From Rhizobium redzepovicii (GTDB taxonomy: Bacteria > Pseudomonadota > Alphaproteobacteria > Rhizobiales > Rhizobiaceae): a DNA stretch of 64,000 bases. This document shows, one piece after another, positions 1 to 9,150 of this stretch. The stretch covers positions 124,001-188,000 of the forward strand of contig NZ_JAILYH010000011.1 in NCBI RefSeq assembly GCF_019793435.1, given 5' to 3'. A model generated the notes under the pieces. The model searched no databases, was not told the origin of the DNA, and was given only the letters and a program-made list of their open reading frames with translations. How positions within the stretch are numbered: position 1 is the stretch's first letter; every line of letters starts with the position of its first letter. The position numbers and the translations under genes are program-made.

Positions 1-499
1 GGAAAGCGAAATCGGCCTGCATGAAATCTCAGCCCGAACAGACATGGAAGTCGTCGTCATTCGCCCGCCCCTCGTCTATGGGCCTGGCGCCAGGGGCAAC
101 TTCGCCCTGCTCGTCGGACTTGTCCGGAAGAAGATACCGCTCCCCTTCGCATCGCTGAAGAACCACCGGACACTGGTTGCGCTTCCAAATCTCGTCGACC
201 TGATCGTCACGGCCATGACGCATCGGGATGCGACCGGCCAGACCTTTCTCGCCGGTGATGGAGAAGATCTCTCCACACCCGGGCTCATCGAAGGCATTGC
301 CGCGGGCTTGGGCGTCAAACCGATGCTGCTTCCCTTCCCTCCCGCCTTGCTGCAGTTGGGTGCGAAATTGACGGGAAAAGACGCGGTCTACCAGCGTCTT
401 TGCGGTTCCCTGCAGGTCGACATATCCCACGCCCGCGACGTGCTCGGCTGGTCGCCCATCGTCACGCCGCGCGAAGGTTTGAAGCTCGCCGTGCAGTAA
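1..499 (+). CDS. NAD-dependent epimerase/dehydratase, 3' part
   Basis: The window opens inside this gene; the frame is open from base 2 and ends at 499. The visible ~165 residues look like the C-terminal half of an extended SDR protein of the UDP-glucose 4-epimerase class. RPPLVYGPG is the usual motif after the catalytic YxxxK region, and a later stretch ending VLGWSP is typical of the substrate-binding tail. The YxxxK and Rossmann GxxGxxG motifs would lie upstream and cannot be checked. It converges on murB with only four bases between the stops. Exact sugar specificity is unknown; a role in surface polysaccharide precursor synthesis is inferred. Confidence 0.8.
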   Translation, partial: ESEIGLHEISARTDMEVVVIRPPLVYGPGARGNFALLVGLVRKKIPLPFASLKNHRTLVALPNLVDLIVTAMTHRDATGQTFLAGDGEDLSTPGLIEGIAAGLGVKPMLLPFPPALLQLGAKLTGKDAVYQRLCGSLQVDISHARDVLGWSPIVTPREGLKLAVQ

Positions 500-503
500 A
501 AAG

Positions 504-1478
504 CTATTCGCTGGTGACACCGTGGAACGGGCGCACTTCGCGGCCGGGCATGAAGACGCCGAGGCGCTTGATTTCCCATTCGAGCTTGATGCCCTCTTTC
601 TCGAAGACCTCGCGGCGCACCTGTTCGCCGAGATATTCGAGATCGTAGCCGGTCGCCTGCCCCATGTTGATCATGAAGTTGCAGTGAAGCGACGACATCT
701 GCGCTCCGCCGATGACGAGACCGCGGCAGCCTGCCTCGTCGATCAGTTTCCAGGCCGAATGGCCGGCAGGGTTCTTGAAGGTCGAGCCGCCGGTCTTTTC
801 GCGCACCGGCTGCACCGTCTCGCGATGATTGCGCACGGCGTCCATCTCGGCGCGGATCTGGGCGCGCTCCTCCGGATAGCCCTCGAACAGCACGGAGGTG
901 AAGATCAGCTCGCTGGATGCGGTCGAATGACGATAGGAATAGCCCATCTCGGCATTGGACAGCACGTGCCTGTTGCCCTTGCGGTCGACCGCGTTGACCT
1001 CGATTAGCCGCTCGCGCGTCTCCACGCCATTGGCCCCGGCATTCATGCGCGCTGCGCCGCCGATGCTGCCCGGAATACCGTAGAAGAAATGAAAGCCGCC
1101 GATGCCGTTATCCATCGCCATCGCCGCCACATGCTTATCGGGGCAGATGCTGCCGGCCAGAATGCGGTTTTCGCCGGCAAGCTCGACAAAGCCGAAGCCC
1201 TTGGCGGACAGGCGCAGCACGACGCCGGGAATGCCGCCGTCGCGCACCAGGATGTTGGAGCCGACGCCGATCACGGTCAGCGGCACCTCTTCCGGCAAGA
1301 TTTTCAGGAAGGCGACGAGATCGTCGATATCATGCGGCTGGAACATCAGCTCGGCGAGGCCGCCTGCCCTGAACCAAGTGACGCGGTCCATGGGGGCATC
1401 CGGCGTGATGCGACCGCGGATATCCTTTACACCGTCTCCGAGAGACGCGAGAAGCTTTTCCCCATTCACCTGTTTCAT
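504..1478 (-). CDS. murB: UDP-N-acetylenolpyruvoylglucosamine reductase MurB
   Basis: Cytoplasmic FAD enzyme that reduces UDP-GlcNAc-enolpyruvate to UDP-MurNAc with NADPH. The 324-residue product has the FAD-binding signature GVGSNILVRDGG near residue 72, the YGIPGSIGGA segment near 133, and GGSTFKNP near 230, whose serine is the catalytic proton donor in the family. An LEWEIKRLG segment near the C-terminus carries the conserved glutamate. The length is normal for type I/II MurB. Its ATG overlaps the murC stop by four bases, so it is translationally coupled. It is the last gene of the dcw operon in this window. Confidence 0.96.
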   Translation of the reverse strand: MKQVNGEKLLASLGDGVKDIRGRITPDAPMDRVTWFRAGGLAELMFQPHDIDDLVAFLKILPEEVPLTVIGVGSNILVRDGGIPGVVLRLSAKGFGFVELAGENRILAGSICPDKHVAAMAMDNGIGGFHFFYGIPGSIGGAARMNAGANGVETRERLIEVNAVDRKGNRHVLSNAEMGYSYRHSTASSELIFTSVLFEGYPEERAQIRAEMDAVRNHRETVQPVREKTGGSTFKNPAGHSAWKLIDEAGCRGLVIGGAQMSSLHCNFMINMGQATGYDLEYLGEQVRREVFEKEGIKLEWEIKRLGVFMPGREVRPFHGVTSE

Positions 1479-2890
1479 ACGGACTTTCCCGATAGGCCTT
1501 CCAGTTGCTTGGGCAGCGCCGCCGCCCAGGATGTGATGCTCCCAGCCCCCAACAGAACCACGAAATCGCCAGGCTTTGCAACCTCCGCAACCATCTGCGG
1601 CAGAAGCTCTGCCGAAGTGAGAAAGCGAGCGTCGCGATGGCCGCCGGATTTTATCCGCGAGACCAGCGACACGGAATCGATCCCCGCGATCGGATCTTCG
1701 CCTGCCGCATAGACCGGCGCCAGGAAAATGCTGTCGGCATCGTTAAAGCAGGCGGCGAATTCCTCGAACAGGCTTGCCAGGCGGCTGTAGCGGTGCGGCT
1801 GATGGACCGCGATGATGCGCCCCTTGCAGGCTTCGCGGGCAGCGCGCAGCACCGCCTTGATCTCGACCGGATGGTGACCGTAATCGTCGAAGATCTGCAC
1901 CCCGTTCCATTCGCCGGTCAGCGTGAAACGGCGCTTGACGCCGCCGAAGGAGGCTAGCCCCTTGGCGATATCGGCGCTCGATATGCCGAGCCGGTTGGCT
2001 ACGGCGATAGCCGCCGTGGCGTTGGAAATATTATGCCGCCCGGGCATCGGCATGACCAGCCCCTTGAGCTCGATCACCTGGCCGGTGCGGCGGCGGCGGA
2101 TTTCGACGTCGAAGATCGAGCGTGTGCCGTCGATGCGCACATTCTTGAAGCGTACGTCGGCCTGCGGGTTCTCGCCATAGGTGATGATCTTGCGATCCTC
2201 GATGCGGCCGACCAGCGACTGCACCTCGGGATGGTCGAGGCACATAACGCCGAAGCCGTAAAACGGCACGTTCTCGACGAACTGCCGGAAGGCGGCGCGC
2301 ACGGCGTCGAAATTGCCGTAATGGTCGAGATGCTCCGGGTCGATATTGGTGATGACGGCGACATCCGCAGGAAGTTTCAGAAACGTGCCGTCGGATTCGT
2401 CGGCCTCGACCACCATCCACTCGCCCTCGCCCATGCGGGCATTGGTGCCGTAGGCATTGATGATGCCGCCGTTGATGACGGTCGGATCGAGCCCGCCGGC
2501 TTCGAGCAGGGTGGCGACCAGCGAAGTGGTCGTCGTCTTGCCATGCGTGCCGCCGATGGCGATCGCATTGCGGAAGCGCATCAGCTCGGCAAGCATTTCG
2601 GCGCGGCGCACCACCGGCAGCAGCTTTTCGCGGGCGGCGATCAATTCCGGATTGCTCTTTTTTATCGCCGTCGAGACGACGACGACTTCGGCATCACCCA
2701 GGTTCTCAGCCCGATGGCCGACGAACACCTCGATGCCCTTGTCGCGCAGGCGCTGGACATTGGCGCTATCGGCCTGGTCGGATCCCTGCACCTTGTGGCC
2801 GAGATTGTGCAGCACCTCGGCAATGCCGCTCATGCCGATGCCGCCGATGCCGATGAAATGAACGAGACCGATCGCCTTCGGCAGTTTCAT
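1475..2890 (-). CDS. murC: UDP-N-acetylmuramate--L-alanine ligase MurC
   Basis: Cytoplasmic ATP-dependent ligase that adds L-alanine to UDP-MurNAc. The 471-residue product has the N-terminal Rossmann GIGGIGMSGIAE (residues ~15-26), the ATP P-loop GGTHGKTTTTS (~112-122), a central EADESDGTF segment of the Mur ligase family, and a C-terminal DDYGHHPVE motif. Length and motif order match MurC. Its start overlaps the murG stop (ATGA) and its stop overlaps the murB start, so murG, murC and murB are tightly coupled. Confidence 0.97.
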   Translation of the reverse strand: MKLPKAIGLVHFIGIGGIGMSGIAEVLHNLGHKVQGSDQADSANVQRLRDKGIEVFVGHRAENLGDAEVVVVSTAIKKSNPELIAAREKLLPVVRRAEMLAELMRFRNAIAIGGTHGKTTTTSLVATLLEAGGLDPTVINGGIINAYGTNARMGEGEWMVVEADESDGTFLKLPADVAVITNIDPEHLDHYGNFDAVRAAFRQFVENVPFYGFGVMCLDHPEVQSLVGRIEDRKIITYGENPQADVRFKNVRIDGTRSIFDVEIRRRRTGQVIELKGLVMPMPGRHNISNATAAIAVANRLGISSADIAKGLASFGGVKRRFTLTGEWNGVQIFDDYGHHPVEIKAVLRAAREACKGRIIAVHQPHRYSRLASLFEEFAACFNDADSIFLAPVYAAGEDPIAGIDSVSLVSRIKSGGHRDARFLTSAELLPQMVAEVAKPGDFVVLLGAGSITSWAAALPKQLEGLSGKSV

Positions 2891-4011
2891 GCGCGTGTCC
2901 TCTTCAATTCCGCAATTGTCCGTCCGGCGGCAATAGCCTCAACCATGTCGGCAAGCAAGTTCGCGGCATCGGGTTTTCCGGCGAGTTTCGCCGCCGCTGC
3001 CATGTGCGAAAGCTTTTCCGGATCGTTCATCACAGCCGTCAGGATCGCCGCGATCTTCTCCGGCGAAAGCTCGGATTGGGCGATCACCTTCGCTCCGCCG
3101 GTCGCAGCCAGCGCTGCCGCATTCGCCGCCTGGTCATGATCGAGAGCGTGCGGGTAAGGCACCAGCACCGCCGGCCGACCAATGACGGAGATCTCCGAAA
3201 CCGTCGAGGCGCCCGAGCGGCAGATGACAAGATGGGCCTTCGCCAGCCTCTCCGCCATGTCGGTGAAGAAAGGCGCGATATCGGCCCCCATCTCCAGCTT
3301 GGCGACGCAGCCGCCGACCATCTCCATATCCTCGGGACGCACCTGCTGGGTGATGCGCAGTCGCAGACGCAGCGCGTCGTCAAGCAGGCTAATCGCCGTC
3401 GGCAGCGCCTTGGAGAAATATTGCGCGCCCTGGCTGCCGCCGAAGACGACAAGATTGAAGGCTTCGCCGGGATGCGAGGGCGTATAAGGCACCTCGGCGG
3501 CAGCGATGATTGCCGGGCGGACCGGATTGCCTGTCGTTACGGTCTTGTCCGGGAAGGCGCCGCCCCCCTCCGGCAGGAAACCGCCGGCAATCCCCTGTAC
3601 GCGGGTCGCCAAGGCCTTGTTGGCACGGCCCATCACGGCATTCTGCTCGTGGATCATCGCCGGCACGCCAAGCCTTGTCGCGGCAAGCAGCGGCGGCACT
3701 GTCGGATAGCCGCCGAAACCGACGACGATGACGGGCTTCAGCCGCTGGATCAGCTTCTTTGCGGCCCGCATGCCGCTCCAGAGCGTCCACAGCGAACGGG
3801 CGACGGCGACCGGGTTCTTCGAGCCGATCGTCGCCGACGGCACGACATGGATCTCTTCGGCCGGGAACTTGCCGGCATACCGCTCGGCCCGGCTGTCGGT
3901 GACGAGATGCACCGAGTAGCCGCGCTCTTTCAGCTTGAAGGCCAGCGCCTCCGCCGGGAACACATGGCCGCCGGTTCCCCCGGCGGCAAGCAGCACGATG
4001 CCTTTGCTCAT
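2887..4011 (-). CDS. murG: Lipid II synthase MurG (GlcNAc transferase)
   Basis: Membrane-associated GT28 glycosyltransferase that transfers GlcNAc from UDP-GlcNAc to lipid I, giving lipid II. The 374-residue product begins with the glycine loop GGTGGHVFPA (residues ~11-20), has a second G-loop FGGSQGA near residue 195, and the donor-binding CRSGASTVSEI segment near 262. These are all hallmark MurG motifs. It lies six bases downstream of ftsW and overlaps murC by four bases. The ATG start has no competing upstream start in frame. Confidence 0.97.
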   Translation of the reverse strand: MSKGIVLLAAGGTGGHVFPAEALAFKLKERGYSVHLVTDSRAERYAGKFPAEEIHVVPSATIGSKNPVAVARSLWTLWSGMRAAKKLIQRLKPVIVVGFGGYPTVPPLLAATRLGVPAMIHEQNAVMGRANKALATRVQGIAGGFLPEGGGAFPDKTVTTGNPVRPAIIAAAEVPYTPSHPGEAFNLVVFGGSQGAQYFSKALPTAISLLDDALRLRLRITQQVRPEDMEMVGGCVAKLEMGADIAPFFTDMAERLAKAHLVICRSGASTVSEISVIGRPAVLVPYPHALDHDQAANAAALAATGGAKVIAQSELSPEKIAAILTAVMNDPEKLSHMAAAAKLAGKPDAANLLADMVEAIAAGRTIAELKRTRA

Positions 4012-4017
4012 GGCCTT

Positions 4018-5172
4018 TTACTCCGCCGGCATGCCGTGCGGGACGCGGAAAAGGCTCCGGTCCTGCGCACGTTTTTCCGGTCGATGACGCGTCAGCGCCA
4101 GAATGAAGCCGGCGGTGACGCAGATCGCCACCATCGACGAGCCGCCGTAGGAAATCAGCGGCAGCGTCATGCCCTTTGCCGGCAGCAACTCGAGGTTGAC
4201 GCCGATATTGATGATCGACTGGATGCCCATCTGCAGCACCAGGCCGGCAACGGCGAAGCGGTTGAAGTCGTTGCGCTCGCGATAGGCATGCGATAGGCCG
4301 CGCAACACCAGCACGGTAAAGAGCGCCACCAGCGCCATGCAGAAGACGATGCCGAACTCCTCGGCCGCGACCGAGAAGATGAAGTCGGTATGTGCATCCG
4401 GGATGATGCGCTTGACGATACCCTCACCCGGCCCCTGGCCGAACCAGCTGCCGCGGATGATCGCCTCGCGCGCCGTGTCGATCTGGAACGTGTCGCCCTC
4501 GCCGGTCATGAACTTGTCTATTCGCAACGCGACGTGCGGGAAGACGTAATAGGCGCTGAGCAGGCCGCCGGCGCCGCCGATGCCGAGCAGCATGATCCAG
4601 ATCCATGGCATGCCGGCCATGAAGAACATCCCGCCCCAGACGGCCGTAGTCAGGATGGTCTGTCCGAGGTCAGGCTGCGCGACGAGCAGGGCGGCGACGA
4701 TGGCAAACAGAATGATGGCGAAGAGATTACCGGGAATCTCCGGCTGGCGCGCATGTTCGGCAAACAGCCAGGCGCAAACCACGACGAAGGCGGGCTTCAT
4801 GAATTCCGACGGCTGGATCGAAAGGCCGGCGATCCAGATCCAGCGCCTGCCGCCCTTAACCTCCTGTCCGACGAACAGCACCAGCACCATCATGGCGAGC
4901 GAGATGATCAGCAGCAGGATCGCCGTTCGCCGCACTTGCCGGGGCGTCAGGAACGACAGTCCGAGCATGACGGAAATCGAAGGGATCATGAAGGCCGCAT
5001 GGCGCTTGACGAAGTGGAAGGGCTCGAGCCCGATGCGCTCGGCAACCGCGGGAGACGCTGCAAACGACAGCATGAAACCGATGCCCATCAGGAAGATGAA
5101 CATCGCCAGGAAGAAGCGGTCGATGGTCCAGAACCAATCGGCCAAAGGCCCACGTTCCGCGCGGCTTACCAT
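4018..5172 (-). CDS. ftsW: Septal peptidoglycan polymerase FtsW (SEDS family)
   Basis: Integral membrane SEDS glycosyltransferase acting with FtsI at the division septum. The 384-residue product has a short charged N-terminus followed by about ten hydrophobic helices. The RRWIWIAGLSIQPSEFMKP stretch near residue 110 and GPGEGIVKRIIPDAHTDFIFS near 247 are SEDS signatures; the first is the RW...QPSE element and the second contains the conserved H-x-D-F. PLISYGGSS near the C-terminus is also diagnostic. The gap to murD is one base. RodA is the only close alternative, and the dcw context favours FtsW. Confidence 0.96.
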   Translation of the reverse strand: MVSRAERGPLADWFWTIDRFFLAMFIFLMGIGFMLSFAASPAVAERIGLEPFHFVKRHAAFMIPSISVMLGLSFLTPRQVRRTAILLLIISLAMMVLVLFVGQEVKGGRRWIWIAGLSIQPSEFMKPAFVVVCAWLFAEHARQPEIPGNLFAIILFAIVAALLVAQPDLGQTILTTAVWGGMFFMAGMPWIWIMLLGIGGAGGLLSAYYVFPHVALRIDKFMTGEGDTFQIDTAREAIIRGSWFGQGPGEGIVKRIIPDAHTDFIFSVAAEEFGIVFCMALVALFTVLVLRGLSHAYRERNDFNRFAVAGLVLQMGIQSIINIGVNLELLPAKGMTLPLISYGGSSMVAICVTAGFILALTRHRPEKRAQDRSLFRVPHGMPAE

Positions 5173-5173
5173 G

Positions 5174-6586
5174 TCATTTCTCTCCTGTTGCCGAACCGAT
5201 CAGCATCGCAATCCCGTCAAGCGCTGCCACGTGTCCGACGAAGGCTTCACCCCTGACTTCGAAATTCTTATACTGATCGAAGCTTGCGCAAGCCGGGGAT
5301 AACATGACGGCCGAAGCGGCGGCCTCGTCGCGCTCGGCATCGGCTGCCGCATGCACGACCGCGCGCTCCAGCGTGCCTGAAATCTCGTAAGGCACGGCCT
5401 CGCCGAGTGTCGCTGCGAATTCCGCCGCCGCTTCGCCGATCAGATATGCCTTGGCGATGCGCGGAAAATAGGGAGCGAGCGTGGTGATGCCGCCTGATTT
5501 CGGCAGGCCGCCGGCGATCCAGTAGATGCGATCATAGCTCGAAAGCGCCGGTGCCGCAGCATCGGCATTGGTCGCCTTGGAATCATTGACGAAGACGACG
5601 CGGCCACGCTGCCCCACCGGCTGCATGCGATGCTTGAGGCCAGGGAACGAGGCAAGGCCGGCACGGATGTCGTCGGCGGAAATACCGACGGCAAGGCAGG
5701 CGGCCACAGCTGCGGCGGCGTTCTGCGCATTATGGCTGCCGCGCAGCGTCTGGATACCGTCGAGATCGGCGAAGGGCAGCATGGCGCCGCCGGCGGCCTG
5801 AATGAGCCTGGTGCCCTCGGCATAAATGCCTGATGCCACCACGCTGCGGCGCGAAATGCGCACCACCTTGACACCCGCCCGCTCGACGCGGTCGGCAATC
5901 AGCGCCGAATGGCTGTCGTCGACGCCGACGACCGCCACATCGCTGCCGGCGACCAGCCGTTCCTTGACATCGGCGTAATGCTGCATCGTGCCGTGACGGT
6001 CGAGATGATCGGGCGTCAGGTTGAGCAGGATGCCGGCTGACGGGTTGAGCGTCGGTGCCAGGTCGATCTGGTAGGAGGAGCATTCGACGACGTAATAGCG
6101 TCCGGCCTTCGGCGGATCGAGCGTCAGAACCGCCGTACCGATATTGCCGCCGAGCTGCGTATCATAGCCGGCGCTTTTCAGAATATGGGCGATCAGCGCC
6201 GTCGTCGTCGACTTGCCGTTGGTGCCTGTGATGGCGATGAACGGGCAATCCGGCGCATGGGCGCGGCGCTCGCGCACGAAGAGTTCGACATCGCCGACGA
6301 TATCGACGCCGGCGGCGCGCGCAAGATCGACGGTCCAGTGCGGCTTCGGATGGGTGAGCGGCACGCCTGGTGATAGCACGAACAGCGCCTGCTGGCTCCA
6401 GTCGATGGTATGCAGATCCTCAGTCCGGATGCCCTCGGCGGAAGCCTTGGCGACGCTGTCGGGATTGTCGTCCCAGGCGGTCACCTCGGCGCCGCCCGAA
6501 ACCAGCGCCCGGGCGGTGGCAAGGCCCGAGCCGCCGAGCCCGAAGAGCGCGACCTTCCTGTCCTTGAGCGTCGTGACCGGGATCAT
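5174..6586 (-). CDS. murD: UDP-MurNAc-L-alanine--D-glutamate ligase MurD
   Basis: Cytoplasmic Mur ligase that adds D-glutamate to UDP-MurNAc-L-Ala. The 470-residue product has an N-terminal GLGGSGLATARAL dinucleotide-like fold, the P-loop ITGTNGKSTTTALI near residue 120, a central LNLTPDHLDRHG motif, and NDSKATNADAA in the C-terminal domain, all typical of MurD. It lies seven bases after mraY and one base before ftsW, in the usual dcw position. Confidence 0.96.
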   Translation of the reverse strand: MIPVTTLKDRKVALFGLGGSGLATARALVSGGAEVTAWDDNPDSVAKASAEGIRTEDLHTIDWSQQALFVLSPGVPLTHPKPHWTVDLARAAGVDIVGDVELFVRERRAHAPDCPFIAITGTNGKSTTTALIAHILKSAGYDTQLGGNIGTAVLTLDPPKAGRYYVVECSSYQIDLAPTLNPSAGILLNLTPDHLDRHGTMQHYADVKERLVAGSDVAVVGVDDSHSALIADRVERAGVKVVRISRRSVVASGIYAEGTRLIQAAGGAMLPFADLDGIQTLRGSHNAQNAAAAVAACLAVGISADDIRAGLASFPGLKHRMQPVGQRGRVVFVNDSKATNADAAAPALSSYDRIYWIAGGLPKSGGITTLAPYFPRIAKAYLIGEAAAEFAATLGEAVPYEISGTLERAVVHAAADAERDEAAASAVMLSPACASFDQYKNFEVRGEAFVGHVAALDGIAMLIGSATGEK

Positions 6587-6593
6587 GGCCGCC

Positions 6594-7694
6594 TCACCGC
6601 AACTTCAGCGTCGAGAGGCCGAGCATGGCAAGGCCGACGGCGATGATCCAGAAGCGGATCACCACCTGGCTTTCGGTCCAGCCCTTCTTCTCGAAGTGAT
6701 GATGGATCGGCGCCATCAGGAAGACGCGCCGGCCGGTCATCTTGAAGAAGCCCACCTGGATGATGACCGAAAGCGTCTCCATGACGAAGAGGCCGCCGAT
6801 GATCGCCATGACGATCTCGTGTTTGGTGGCGACGGCAACAGTGCCGATCGTGCCGCCGAGCGCCAGCGACCCGGTATCGCCCATGAAGATGGCGGCCGGC
6901 GGCGCGTTGAACCACAGAAAGCCCAGCCCGGCGCCGATGACGGCGCCGAGAACGACGGCAAGCTCGCCGGTGCCGGGCACGAAATTGATCTGCAGGTAGT
7001 TCGCAAACACCACATTGCCGGCGAGATAGGCGATGACGCCGAAGGAGGCGGCGGCGATCATGACGGGCACGATAGCTAGCCCGTCAAGGCCGTCGGTCAG
7101 ATTGACGGCATTGCCGGCGCCGACGATGACGAAGCCGCCGAAGACGACGAACATGATGCCGATATTGATCATGAAGTCCTTGAAGAAAGGAAAGGCGATC
7201 GACGAACCGAAGGTCGAGCCGGCAACGCCCGAGGCAAGGGCGGTGCGCATCATGAAATAGACGGCGATGCCGGCGATGACAAATTCGATGCCCAGGCGCG
7301 CCTTGCCGGAAAAGCCCATATGGCTCTGCTTCGTCACCTTGAGATAATCGTCATAGAAGCCGATCGCGCCGAAACCGAGCGTCACCAGCAAGGTGGCGAC
7401 GACATAGACGTTGGAAAGATCGGCCCAGAGCAGCGAGGCGCCGACGATGCCGGCAAGGATCATAAGCCCGCCCATGGTCGGTGTGCCGGCCTTTTTGAAA
7501 TGGGTCTGCGGCCCGTCGGCGCGGATCGGCTGGCCCTTACCCTGCCGGATGCGCAGCGAATTGATGATGGTCGGCCCGAACAGGAAGACGATCAGGGCTG
7601 AGGTGAACAGAGCAGCGCCTGTACGGAAGGTAATATATCTGAACAGGTTCAGAAACTTGAAATATTCCGACAGTTCGACAAGCCAGATCAGCAT
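6594..7694 (-). CDS. mraY: Phospho-MurNAc-pentapeptide transferase MraY
   Basis: Membrane enzyme that couples UDP-MurNAc-pentapeptide to undecaprenyl phosphate, giving lipid I. The 366-residue protein has about ten membrane helices. It shows the loop with PTMGGL near residue 74, the DDYLKV acidic pair near 117, NAVNLTDGLDGLAI near 197, and the cytoplasmic loop with PIHHHFEKKGW near 330. These are the conserved metal and nucleotide-binding loops of MraY. It lies between murF and murD with short gaps (22 and 7 bases). Confidence 0.97.
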   Translation of the reverse strand: MLIWLVELSEYFKFLNLFRYITFRTGAALFTSALIVFLFGPTIINSLRIRQGKGQPIRADGPQTHFKKAGTPTMGGLMILAGIVGASLLWADLSNVYVVATLLVTLGFGAIGFYDDYLKVTKQSHMGFSGKARLGIEFVIAGIAVYFMMRTALASGVAGSTFGSSIAFPFFKDFMINIGIMFVVFGGFVIVGAGNAVNLTDGLDGLAIVPVMIAAASFGVIAYLAGNVVFANYLQINFVPGTGELAVVLGAVIGAGLGFLWFNAPPAAIFMGDTGSLALGGTIGTVAVATKHEIVMAIIGGLFVMETLSVIIQVGFFKMTGRRVFLMAPIHHHFEKKGWTESQVVIRFWIIAVGLAMLGLSTLKLR

Positions 7695-7716
7695 TCAGGG
7701 CCCCTTGTTTACCCGA

Positions 7717-9150
7717 TCAAAGTTCGCGTTGCGTGTCGGAAAATGGCGGGAACTTGTCAAGGAGCGCGGCGACGATCTTGCCGAAACCGATGCTCAGAGA
7801 CGATTTCACCATCAACACGTCGCCTGGCGCGACCGAGTTCAACACATAATCCGTCAATTCGGCGGTGTTCTCGCGATATTCGACATGGACGCTTTCCGGC
7901 AGCGATTCCTTGAGCGCGGCCATCTCTGCGCCGGCGAGCCAGACATGTTCGATACCGGCTGCAAGCAGCGGCACGGCCAGATCGGTATGGACCTTCTGCG
8001 CATACTCGCCCATTTCAAGCATGTCGCCCAGCACGGCGATACGGCGTCCGCGGCTGGTCGGCTCGGAGGCCGCCAGCAGTGCGATCGCCGCGCGCATCGA
8101 AGCCGGATTGGCATTGTAGCTTTCGTCGATCAGCGTGAAGCTGCCGCTGCCGATCGAAAGCCGGTGGCGCTTGCCCCTGCCCTTTTCCGGCTTCAGCGTC
8201 GCAATCGCTGCGATCGCCCTTTCCATGTCGGCACCGACGATCCTGACGACCCCGAGCGCGGCGAGCGCGTTCTCGGCGATATGGCGGCCGGGCGCGCCGA
8301 TCGCGACCTCCAGCGTCTCGCCGCCGATCGTCAGCCACAGCGTCGAATTCTCATCCGCGCCGTTGAATTCCGCCAACCGGAATTCGGCCTTGGCATGCTG
8401 GCCGAAGGAATGGATATGCTCGATACCGAGCGACTGAGCCGTGCGGTCGAGGAAATTGAACTGGTCGTTGTCGCGGTTGAGCACCACATGGCCGCCTGGC
8501 TCGACCCCCTCGAAGATCTCCGCTTTGGCGGCAGCGATCTCTTTGATGTTCTTGAAATTGCCGAGATGGGCCGGTGCGATCGTCGTGATGATGGCGACAT
8601 CGGGACGGATCATCTCGACCAGCGGCCGGATCTCGCCGGGATGGTTCATCCCGACTTCGAAGACACCGTAATCCGTATCGTCAGGCATGCGCGCCAGCGT
8701 CAGCGGTACGCCCCAATGATTGTTGAAGGAGGCGACGGAGGCATGCACCTTGCCGGAGGGCGACAGCACATGCCGCAGCATTTCCTTGGTGGTCGTCTTT
8801 CCCACGGAGCCCGTCACCGCGATGATCCGGGCCTTGGAGCGCTCGCGCGAGGCAAGGCCGAGCCGGCCGAGTGCCGCAAGCACATCCTCCACGACGATCA
8901 TTGGCACCGTCAGGCGGCCCATGGCCGGAAGCCTCGCCTCACTGACGACGAGAAGGGAGGCGCCGTTCGCCACCGCCATCGACGCGTAGTCGTGACCGTC
9001 GACACGGTCGCCCTTGATCGCGAAGAAGGCTTCGCCCGGGCTGATCGAGCGGCTGTCGATGGAAATGCCGGTGATGCCTTCGGGCAGAGTGCCGAAGGGC
9101 CGCCCCGCCATTGCTGCGATCATGTCTTCGGTCGTCCAGAGCCAGCTCAA
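7717..9150 (-). CDS. murF: UDP-MurNAc-tripeptide--D-Ala-D-Ala ligase MurF
   Basis: Cytoplasmic Mur ligase completing the pentapeptide by adding D-Ala-D-Ala. The 477-residue product has the P-loop VTGSVGKTTTKEML near residue 115, the FEVGMNHPGEI segment near 164, and a central DESYNANPASM motif near 318, typical of MurF. The first codon is TTG, overlapping the murE stop as TTGA; a GGAGG lies about ten bases before it. The next in-frame ATG is ten codons in and would remove conserved N-terminal residues, so TTG is preferred. Confidence 0.94.
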   Translation of the reverse strand: MSWLWTTEDMIAAMAGRPFGTLPEGITGISIDSRSISPGEAFFAIKGDRVDGHDYASMAVANGASLLVVSEARLPAMGRLTVPMIVVEDVLAALGRLGLASRERSKARIIAVTGSVGKTTTKEMLRHVLSPSGKVHASVASFNNHWGVPLTLARMPDDTDYGVFEVGMNHPGEIRPLVEMIRPDVAIITTIAPAHLGNFKNIKEIAAAKAEIFEGVEPGGHVVLNRDNDQFNFLDRTAQSLGIEHIHSFGQHAKAEFRLAEFNGADENSTLWLTIGGETLEVAIGAPGRHIAENALAALGVVRIVGADMERAIAAIATLKPEKGRGKRHRLSIGSGSFTLIDESYNANPASMRAAIALLAASEPTSRGRRIAVLGDMLEMGEYAQKVHTDLAVPLLAAGIEHVWLAGAEMAALKESLPESVHVEYRENTAELTDYVLNSVAPGDVLMVKSSLSIGFGKIVAALLDKFPPFSDTQREL

